From assembly GCA_013813675.1 (NCBI GenBank), contig JACCRH010000013.1, forward strand, positions 1-14,372: a stretch of DNA of 14,372 bases, written 5' to 3'. A model generated the notes under the pieces. The model had not been told where the DNA came from. It ran no database searches and saw nothing but the letters and a program-made list of their open reading frames with translations. Both the position numbers and the translations under genes were made by a program. This stretch comes from Gemmatimonadales bacterium. GTDB taxonomy: Bacteria > Gemmatimonadota > Gemmatimonadetes > Gemmatimonadales > GWC2-71-9. Each line of letters begins with the position of its first letter. The stretch's first letter is position 1. Positions 7,130 through 12,831 of the stretch are shown here, piece after piece.

Positions 7130-7891
7130 CTAACGGAGGATCTCCTCGAACAGCGTCAGCGCCCGGGGATCTTCGCTCTGCCCCAGCCAGAAGAGCGCCG
7201 TCTTCCGTAGCTCCGGATGGCGATTGGTCCTGGCGATGCGGATCAGCACCGGCACCCCCTCGTCGGACGGCCGCTGCGAGAGCGCGAACACCGCCTGCTT
7301 GCGGATCTCGATGTCGCCATCGCCATCCCTCGCGATCGAGTCGAGCCCTTCGGTGGCGGCGTCGCCCGCGGCCTGGCCCAGCCAGAAGACCGCCTGGCGC
7401 CGGGTCTCCTCCCCGATGTCGGGATTCCGGGCGATCCGGAGCAACTGAGGCCAGACCTCCGCGCTGTCGGCCAGGGTGGCGGCGGTGATCAGCTCCCCGT
7501 CGTCGTCGCTCGCCCGGGGAGCGAGGGACAGGAGGAGATCGGCCGCCTCCCGCGCCGGTACCAGCCCGAGATCGGTCACCCGGCCCCGGCCCGCGCGCCA
7601 CCGGCCACCGACGTAGGTCTCGGAGTCGGCCACCCGGCCACCCTGCATCCGGAGCGACACTCGCACCGGGCCCCGCTCGCAGTCGCTCTCCCACTCATCG
7701 TCATCGCTATCGTCGTGGTCGTCAATGATCGTGATGCTGCCAGGGCCCCGGCTGCACACGCCTTCCCGGGACGCGAAGCTCAAGCGCACCGTCCCGTCAC
7801 CAGCGCCCTGCACCCGCTGGGCCAGCGACTGCGCCGCGAGCGGCGCCGGAAGCAGGGCCACCAGCACGCCGGCCCACCAGTTGATTCGCAT
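7130..7891 (-). CDS. Exported HEAT-repeat protein, short form
   Basis: A 253-residue exported protein. The signal peptide is MRINWWAGVLVALLPAPLAA, cleaved near A20-Q21. Residues about 46-71 form an odd loop: Cys46 and Cys71 flank an acidic run (D57-E68, rich in Asp), suggesting a disulfide-closed, perhaps calcium-binding, loop. From about residue 130 come HEAT-like helical repeats. Three are clear, with cores RRQAVFWLGQ, RKQAVFALSQ and RKTALFWLGQ, and a weaker one precedes them. The C-terminal repeats closely resemble those of the gene upstream, so it is a shortened paralogue with a different N-terminal domain. It probably serves as a periplasmic or surface protein-protein scaffold. The start is 12 nt after the upstream stop, with GAGGAGAA as ribosome site next to that stop. 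Confidence 0.92.
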   Translation of the reverse strand: MRINWWAGVLVALLPAPLAAQSLAQRVQGAGDGTVRLSFASREGVCSRGPGSITIIDDHDDSDDDEWESDCERGPVRVSLRMQGGRVADSETYVGGRWRAGRGRVTDLGLVPAREAADLLLSLAPRASDDDGELITAATLADSAEVWPQLLRIARNPDIGEETRRQAVFWLGQAAGDAATEGLDSIARDGDGDIEIRKQAVFALSQRPSDEGVPVLIRIARTNRHPELRKTALFWLGQSEDPRALTLFEEILR

Positions 7892-7903
7892 GGCCGGTTC
7901 TCC

Positions 7904-9358
7904 TCAAGGTTGCTCGATGATGTCCTGCAGCGCCTTCGCGGCGCGGGGGTCGTCGCTCTGCCCCAGCCAGAAGAGCGCCTTCTTCCGCAGCTCGGCGTCG
8001 GGGTCGTGCCGGGCGATCTCCAGCAGCTTGTCCACCGCGGCCGGCTCGTCGCGCTGAGAGTAGACGAAGATCAGCTGGTCCTTCATCTCGCGGTCGTCGA
8101 ACGCGCTGTAGAGCGAGGTGAGATCGGCCAGTGCCGCGCCGCCCTGGCCGGCCCAGAAGAGGGCCTGCTTCCGAACCTCCATCGGATGGGCCCGGTCGCG
8201 GGCGATGCCCACCAGCCACTTCGGGTTCTCGTCCCCTCCCATCTGCGAGACCGAGAACAGGATCTTCTTCCGCAGCTCCTCGTTCTTGATCCGGCCGAAC
8301 AGCGCGCGGAGGTAGGTGGAGGCCTCCCTGCCTCCGCTCTGCCCGATCCAGAAGATCGCCTGCTCCCGGAGGCCCTCCGGCGCATCGGCCCGCTCGGCGT
8401 AGGTCCGGAGCGCCTGCCGGGCCCGGGGACTCTCCTGCTGGGAGAGCGCGAAGATCGCCTTGTCCTGGAGCCGCCGGTCGGGCGCGGTGCGGAGAATCGA
8501 ATCGAGCGCGCCGACCGCCCGCTCCGACCCCACCTGCGAGAGCCAGAACACCGCCTGCTCCCGCACCTCGGGGTCGGGATCGGTCCGCGCCGAGGCGAGC
8601 AGGATGTCCTCCGCGCCTTGGTGCTCGCCCTGGGAGATGAGGAACACGGCTTTCCGCCGGAGGCACACCGAGGCCGGATCGCGCCGCGCGAGCACCCGTC
8701 GCAGAATCGGCCGCGCCTTCTCGCTGTCCATGTGAATCAGCGCGTTGATCGCGGCGATCTTCATGTCGTCGCCATCGTCTCCGCACCGGCCGTCGCCGCG
8801 CGCCTCCGGGGGATCGGCCGGGTCGGGCGGTTGGGGGGGCTGAGGCGGCTGAGGCGGTTGTGGCGGCTCCACCGCGCGCCGGGCCGCGCTGGTGATCTCC
8901 TCGGCGGCGGCACGGTCACCTCCCCGGGCAAGCTCTCCCTGGATCCGGCGCTCGAGCGCGGCCGCATCGCCTCGCCCCGCCGCCCCCGCGTGCCGGGCCC
9001 GTTGCTGGCGGAGCGCCTCGAGCGCGGCTCGAAGCTGGGGATTGCCGCCCACCCGGTAGAGCGCGAACGCCTGCCAATAGAAGGCGTCGGGTGCGTATCC
9101 CGACTTGGGGAATCGCTGGTGGATCTGGGCGAAGAGGTCCGCGGCGTTCCGGAAATCCTGGCGGTTCAGCGCCTCCCGGGCGGCCCGGTAGACCGAGTCG
9201 GCGGGATCACCCTGCAGCCACGGGGCACGCGGCGCCCCCGGCGGTTCGGCCACCACCGCCTGGACGGCCTGAACCGTGGCGACATCGGGCATCGGCGACC
9301 ACCACCCGCTTGCGCCCATCGCCGCCGCCACCACGAATCCCAGTTGCATCCGGTACAT
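7904..9358 (-). CDS. Exported TPR plus HEAT-repeat protein, long form
   Basis: A 484-residue exported protein. The N-terminus (MYRMQLGFVVAAAMGASGW) is a signal peptide or membrane anchor. Residues about 53-125 are TPR-like (DSVYRAAREALNRQDFRNAA, then a YbgF-like FPKSGYAPDAFYWQAFALYR segment). A Pro-Gln linker, (PPQ) repeated at about 165-178, leads to nine HEAT-like repeats from about 198 to the end. Each repeat is about 32 residues with the core x-L/V-R-x-x-A-hydrophobic-F-W-hydrophobic-S/G-Q. Such repeats bind proteins; no enzyme motif is seen. A GTG at 9361 is also in frame, but the ATG at 9358 has AAGGAG seven bases upstream and overlaps the preceding stop in TGATG, so it is chosen. It follows the anti-sigma-like gene directly and is likely co-translated with it. 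Confidence 0.93.
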   Translation of the reverse strand: MYRMQLGFVVAAAMGASGWWSPMPDVATVQAVQAVVAEPPGAPRAPWLQGDPADSVYRAAREALNRQDFRNAADLFAQIHQRFPKSGYAPDAFYWQAFALYRVGGNPQLRAALEALRQQRARHAGAAGRGDAAALERRIQGELARGGDRAAAEEITSAARRAVEPPQPPQPPQPPQPPDPADPPEARGDGRCGDDGDDMKIAAINALIHMDSEKARPILRRVLARRDPASVCLRRKAVFLISQGEHQGAEDILLASARTDPDPEVREQAVFWLSQVGSERAVGALDSILRTAPDRRLQDKAIFALSQQESPRARQALRTYAERADAPEGLREQAIFWIGQSGGREASTYLRALFGRIKNEELRKKILFSVSQMGGDENPKWLVGIARDRAHPMEVRKQALFWAGQGGAALADLTSLYSAFDDREMKDQLIFVYSQRDEPAAVDKLLEIARHDPDAELRKKALFWLGQSDDPRAAKALQDIIEQP

Positions 9359-9966
9359 CACAGCACTCCTTGGGTTGGGGCCGCGCCCGCGGGCACGGCG
9401 GTGCGAAGCCGGGGCATGACGTTGCCCCGTTCCAGGCCGTCACGAATGAGCCGAAGGTCCTGCGCTCTCGACTGGGGAGAGAGCTGCGCGATCTCCGCGA
9501 GGACCAGCTCGAGATCCTCCAGCAGGAGCTTGGTGGACTGCTCGACCGCGGCGGGTGAATCCAGCAGCAGACGGTTGGTGGCGAGGAGCTGCCGCGCCGA
9601 GGCCGACGCCAGCCGGTGGTCGGTCGGCTCCTCCAAGGAGGTCCGGAAGAGCGTGAGGAACGCCTCCGACTGGCCCAGATGCTCCTGGGCGGCCAGGCGA
9701 TACGTCGTGGCGTTCGCCGACGGGCCAGTCCACGCCGTGGTCTCGGTCCCCACGGAGACCCGGCCGATCCCGATGCCCAGAGCCAGCACCGCCGCGGCCG
9801 CCGCTGCCCACCACGCCCGGCGCGGCTTGAACTCGAGAACCCGCGGGGCCGGTTGCGCCCGGGCGGCCTGGATCTTCGCCCAGATCTCCTCGCGCGGGGT
9901 CTCGGGCGGGGCGTTGTAGCCCCGCGCCGCCTCGCGGAGCCGCTGATCCAACCGATCGTCGTTCAT
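9358..9966 (-). CDS. Single-pass membrane protein, putative anti-sigma factor
   Basis: A 202-residue protein with a short charged cytosolic part (MNDDRLDQRLREAARGY, then PREEIWAKIQAAR) and one hydrophobic helix at about 52-69 (WWAAAAAAVLALGIGIGRV). A helix-rich external part of about 130 residues with Leu/Gln/Glu patterns follows. No zinc-finger HxxxCxxC motif is present, so it is not a ZAS-type anti-sigma. The anti-sigma call rests on position: it overlaps the ECF sigma gene by 4 nt (ATGA) and has the usual topology with the sigma-binding part in the cytosol. By family analogy it would hold the sigma factor inactive until an envelope signal arrives. It could instead be an envelope protein under control of the sigma factor. 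It overlaps the next gene by one base. Confidence 0.8.
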   Translation of the reverse strand: MNDDRLDQRLREAARGYNAPPETPREEIWAKIQAARAQPAPRVLEFKPRRAWWAAAAAAVLALGIGIGRVSVGTETTAWTGPSANATTYRLAAQEHLGQSEAFLTLFRTSLEEPTDHRLASASARQLLATNRLLLDSPAAVEQSTKLLLEDLELVLAEIAQLSPQSRAQDLRLIRDGLERGNVMPRLRTAVPAGAAPTQGVL

Positions 9967-10547
9967 GAGTCCCGGTCCGTTGCAAAGTCGGCAAGGGCGT
10001 GACGCAGCTTGGCCCTGGCCCGGAAGAGCTGTGCCTTCGAGGTTCCCGGCTGGACCCCCAGGGTCCGGCCGATTTCCTCGTGGGTGAAGCCCTCCACATC
10101 GTGCATCACGAACACCGCCCGGTAGCCGTCCGGCAGGTCCTCGATGGCCTGGGCCAGCCGGGTCTTGAGATCCGGATCCGCCTCTCGCGGGGTGAAGCCG
10201 ACCGGTACCCCGTCATCCAGCGCCACCTCCCGTTCCCGGGACCGCTTCACCTTCCGAAGCCCGTTGAGCGACACCGACACCGCGATGGAGCAGAGCCAGG
10301 TCGAGAGCGCCGACTCCCCGCGAAAATCGCCCAGTTTCTGGAACGCCTTGATGAAGGTCTCCTGGACCCAGTCCTGGGCCCGGTCGAGGTCTCCCGCCAT
10401 CCGGTAGACCAGACGGAAGACCCGGTCCACGTGCACGTCGTACAGCTCGCGCTCGGCGCTCGGATCACCTGCCAGAACTCGGTCGATCAGCTCGGCGTCG
10501 CTCACGGGCTCCGGCGTGTGGGGGTCGATGATCTGGACCTGGGACAA
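9963..10547 (-). CDS. ECF-family RNA polymerase sigma factor
   Basis: A 194-residue sigma-70 family factor of the extracytoplasmic-function type. Region 2 spans about residues 31-102, with the core-binding and -10-reading helices (FRLVYRM, DWVQETFIKAFQKL, FRGESALSTWLCSIA). Region 4 spans about 128-184, with helix-turn-helix FTHEEIGRTLGVQPGTSKAQLFRARAKLR. Regions 1 and 3 are absent, as normal for ECF factors. The longest frame starts at TTG 10547 with no visible Shine-Dalgarno. A GTG at 10505 (product MSDAELIDRVLAGD) has GGAG close upstream and gives a typical ECF length, so the start is uncertain. It heads a run of four tightly packed genes and probably controls its own operon, as is usual for ECF factors. 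An inverted repeat lies just upstream. Confidence 0.93.
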   Translation of the reverse strand: MSQVQIIDPHTPEPVSDAELIDRVLAGDPSAERELYDVHVDRVFRLVYRMAGDLDRAQDWVQETFIKAFQKLGDFRGESALSTWLCSIAVSVSLNGLRKVKRSREREVALDDGVPVGFTPREADPDLKTRLAQAIEDLPDGYRAVFVMHDVEGFTHEEIGRTLGVQPGTSKAQLFRARAKLRHALADFATDRDS

Positions 10548-10559
10548 AGGCGGGGGCCA

Positions 10560-10589
10560 AAGGGTTGGCCGGGACGCCGGGCAACCCTT
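10560..10589. repeat. Inverted repeat upstream of the sigma gene
   Basis: The 13-bp arms AAGGGTTGGCCGG (10560-10572) and CCGGGCAACCCTT (10577-10589) match at 12 of 13 positions around a 4-nt gap. It begins 12 bp before the TTG start of the ECF gene, between two divergent genes. It could be a repressor operator or a leader hairpin. No known regulator motif is recognised. Confidence 0.6.
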
Positions 10590-10665
10590 CCGGCGGGGAA
10601 TGCATCTCAGGTACGTTGCTGCCCGGATGGATGCTTCACAACGAGACGCGGGAGCGAGGTGCAGG

Positions 10666-10812
10666 ATGGTGCAACTGCTGCGGCGCGAGCCGGTGACGGA
10701 ATATGAGCTGCGGGATGCGGGCGGGCAGGCGATCGGGCAGGTGATTCAACCGGTTGGGGTTCCCCGGACCGGCCCTGGCGCCGAGACGGTGCTGCTGATC
10801 CGCCGGCCTTGA
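10666..10812 (+). CDS. Small hypothetical protein, 48 residues
   Basis: A short frame, MVQLLRREPVTEYELRDAGG followed by an Ile/Val/Gly-rich stretch and ending LLIRRP. It is not recognised. Coding is supported by a third-codon-position bias to G/C like that of its neighbours and by GAGG six bases before the ATG at 10666. It also fills the gap between the divergent sigma gene and the peptidase gene. The frame is open further upstream, with another ATG at 10627, but codon use there is poor and no ribosome site is evident. The predicted product is soluble and beta-prone, with no signal peptide. It could be a non-coding spacer read by chance. Confidence 0.5.
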   Translation: MVQLLRREPVTEYELRDAGGQAIGQVIQPVGVPRTGPGAETVLLIRRP

Positions 10813-10825
10813 AACGAATCGCGCT

Positions 10826-10852
10826 TTGCCCGGGTAGTGCTGGGACTATTTT
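10826..10852 (+). promoter_or_regulatory. Weak candidate promoter of the M28 peptidase gene
   Basis: The 70-bp gap before the peptidase gene has TTGCCC at 10826-10831 and TATTTT at 10847-10852. The 15-bp spacer is short. The A/T run stands out in this GC-rich DNA, but the match is poor, and the gene could also be read from the small ORF upstream. Confidence 0.25.
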
Positions 10853-10882
10853 TCTCCTCCCCTCACACTCGGGCGGTCGTTC

Positions 10883-12568
10883 ATGCGTGGTACCAGGCTT
10901 GTCGCGGTCCTGACGCTCCCTCTCGTCGCGGCATGCGGCGGCTCGACCACCACCGTCACCGAACCCCCCGCCCCCCGATCCGCCACTACGGCGGAGATCA
11001 CCCCCACCGACCTCAGACAGCGGATCTCGGTCTTCGCCGACGACTCGATGCAGGGCCGGCGGACCGGCACGCCGGGCAACGCCAAGGGCAATGCCTATAT
11101 CGTGAGTGAGCTCGGCCGGCTCGGGCTCAAGCCGGCGGGAGACGGCGGCAGCTATCTGCAGAAGGTCCCGCTGTCGAGCTACGCCCCCGACTCCTCGCGC
11201 GCCACGCTGAAGGTGGGCTCGGGCGAGCTGGCGCTGTGGACGGACTACCATCCTTACCAGGCGGAATTCGCGGTGCCGGCCCGGCCGATCGGCGGCTCGT
11301 CGCTGGTGTACATCGGCGGCCCCGCGGATTCCGCCGCCGTGCCCCCGCGCGAGGCGCTGCGGGGGAAGGTGGTGGTCTACCACAGCGGAGCGACCGGCAA
11401 CAACCTGGGCGCGCCGGACGTGAGCCCCGAGGGGCGGCTCGGCCTGATCTCCGGGATCATGGTGACCGGGGTGGACACACTGATCGCGACCTACGCGCAG
11501 GTCTTCCGCACTCCCCGCGTCGTCGTGAAGCAGAATCAGGCCATTCCCCCCGGCGTCACCCAGCCGCGGCTCATCATCCTGCCGTCGGCCAGCGTTCCGA
11601 AGCTGTTCGCCAAGCCGCTGGACCAGCTCCGCCCCGGTGACACCGGCCCGGCCCTCGAGGGCGAGGTGAGCTTCGACGAGCGCGACCTGGGCGCCAGCAA
11701 CGTGGTCGCGGTGCTGGAGGGCGCGGATCCGGCGCTTCGCCGGGAATACGTCGCGCTGGGCGCCCACAACGACGCCATCGGCATCGTGCCCGCGGTGGAC
11801 CACGACTCGCTCCGGGCGTACAACACGGTGATGCGTCCCCGCGGAGCCAACGACGCGCCGGGCGACCCCGACGCCGGCCAGGCGGCCCGCATCCGCGCGA
11901 TGGTGGACAGCATGCGGAAGCTGCGGCCGGCCCGGCTGGATTCGATCGTGAACGGCGCTGACGACGACGGCTCGGGCTCCATGGCGTTGCTGGAGATCGC
12001 CGAGGCGGCGGCGAAGAGCGGCCAGCGGCCCAAGCGCTCGCTGCTCTTCGTGTGGCACACTGGCGAGGAGTCGGGTCTGCAGGGGTCACGGTGGTTCACC
12101 GAGAACCCGACGGTCCCGAGAGACTCCATCGTCGCCCAGATCAACGTCGACATGATGGGCCGCGGCGGCCCCCGGGACGAAGCCACTCGCGACCCGGGGT
12201 ACCTCCAGGTGATCGGCTCGCGCCGGCTCTCGACCGAGCTGGGCGATCTGGCGGAGGCGGTGAACCGGGAGGGAAGCCACGGGTTCACCTTCGACTACAG
12301 CTACGACGCCGACGGCCATCCGGACAACTTCTACTGCCGCAGCGACCACTACATGTACGCCCGGCACGGCATCCCCATCGCCTTCTTCAGCACCGGCGGA
12401 CACCGGGACTATCACCAGGTGACCGACGAGATCGAGTATCTCGATTTCGACAAGTATGCCCGGGCGACGACATTCGTGGGCGCGGTGGCGCGGGGGGTGG
12501 CCGACCTCGACCACCGGCCGGTGGTGGACAAGCCCAAGCCGGATCCGGAAGCGCCCTGCCAGCAATAG
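10883..12568 (+). CDS. M28-family zinc metallopeptidase lipoprotein
   Basis: A 561-residue lipoprotein. The signal peptide MRGTRLVAVLTLPLVAAC has a lipobox (VAAC, Cys18), followed by a Ser/Thr/Pro-rich linker. Residues about 115-250 are a PA-domain-like insertion (LRGKVVVYHSGATG). The catalytic domain keeps all M28 zinc ligands: His295 and Asp297 (GAHNDAIG), bridging Asp361 (GADDDGSGS), catalytic Glu395 with ligand Glu396 (HTGEESGL), Asp423 (NVDMMGRGG) and His511 (DYHQVTD). It is therefore predicted active as an aminopeptidase or carboxypeptidase-like enzyme cutting peptides in the periplasm or at the cell surface. The stretch between His295 and Asp361 is about 66 residues, much longer than in typical M28 enzymes, and is rich in charged residues. 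No strong Shine-Dalgarno precedes the ATG. It stands alone or follows the small ORF. Confidence 0.95.
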   Translation: MRGTRLVAVLTLPLVAACGGSTTTVTEPPAPRSATTAEITPTDLRQRISVFADDSMQGRRTGTPGNAKGNAYIVSELGRLGLKPAGDGGSYLQKVPLSSYAPDSSRATLKVGSGELALWTDYHPYQAEFAVPARPIGGSSLVYIGGPADSAAVPPREALRGKVVVYHSGATGNNLGAPDVSPEGRLGLISGIMVTGVDTLIATYAQVFRTPRVVVKQNQAIPPGVTQPRLIILPSASVPKLFAKPLDQLRPGDTGPALEGEVSFDERDLGASNVVAVLEGADPALRREYVALGAHNDAIGIVPAVDHDSLRAYNTVMRPRGANDAPGDPDAGQAARIRAMVDSMRKLRPARLDSIVNGADDDGSGSMALLEIAEAAAKSGQRPKRSLLFVWHTGEESGLQGSRWFTENPTVPRDSIVAQINVDMMGRGGPRDEATRDPGYLQVIGSRRLSTELGDLAEAVNREGSHGFTFDYSYDADGHPDNFYCRSDHYMYARHGIPIAFFSTGGHRDYHQVTDEIEYLDFDKYARATTFVGAVARGVADLDHRPVVDKPKPDPEAPCQQ

Positions 12569-12578
12569 AGAGAACCGT

Positions 12579-12593
12579 GCGCCACCATGGCGC
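12579..12593 (+). terminator. Small hairpin after the peptidase stop codon
   Basis: GCGCCA and TGGCGC (6-bp arms, 3-nt loop) form a hairpin 10 nt after the stop. No T-run follows, so if it terminates transcription it would do so weakly or with Rho. Confidence 0.3.
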
Positions 12594-12614
12594 CTCCACC
12601 CCGCGGAGGAGGTC

Positions 12615-12647
12615 TGTCAGTTGTGTCACAAGTGTCATCTGTGACAC
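12615..12647. promoter_or_regulatory. TGTCA repeats with 9-bp spacing, possible operator
   Basis: TGTCA occurs at 12615, 12624 and 12633, exactly 9 bp apart. It is followed by the inverted form TGACA at 12642. The outer part also reads as a perfect inverted repeat, GTGTCAC (12623-12629) and GTGACAC (12641-12647), 11 bp apart. It sits in the 263-bp gap before gyrA. Evenly spaced half sites suggest cooperative binding of a regulator; which one is unknown. Confidence 0.5.
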
Positions 12648-12660
12648 GCGCCTTTGCTTC

Positions 12661-12682
12661 GTCGGCCCCCCGGCCAGCCGAC
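12661..12682. repeat. Short inverted repeat in the gyrA upstream gap
   Basis: GTCGGC (12661-12666) and GCCGAC (12677-12682) are perfect 6-bp arms around a 10-nt GC-rich loop, lying between the TGTCA repeats and the gyrA promoter. It could be a weak terminator stem for the peptidase transcript, but no T-run follows. Confidence 0.3.
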
Positions 12683-12752
12683 TGGGCCTTTGCCGCCGCA
12701 CTTCGCCTGCGTAAGTCATTACCAAGACACGATTTCACCTCCCTGCCCACGG

Positions 12753-12782
12753 TTGCGCCCCGCCCCCGTCCCCCGGTATATT
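12753..12782 (+). promoter_or_regulatory. Candidate sigma-70 promoter of gyrA
   Basis: TATATT at 12777-12782 matches five of six -10 bases. TTGCGC at 12753-12758 gives the TTG of the -35, with an 18-bp spacer. A start near 12789 would leave a leader of about 43 nt. This is the best promoter-like match in the gap. Confidence 0.5.
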
Positions 12783-12831
12783 TCCCCCTGCCACAACTGC
12801 CCCTTGTTCCCTCTCTTAGCACCCGACGGAT

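Noticed and set aside
7217..9919. A 900-codon open frame on the plus strand opposite the HEAT and anti-sigma-like genes
   Set aside because: Antisense shadow of GC-rich coding DNA. The product is low-complexity, rich in Arg, Pro, Leu and Gly, with no domain, and the minus-strand genes have signal peptides, clear repeats and coupled starts.
10607..12058. A 483-codon minus-strand frame opposite the M28 peptidase
   Set aside because: Antisense shadow; the plus strand has a lipobox and every M28 metal ligand.
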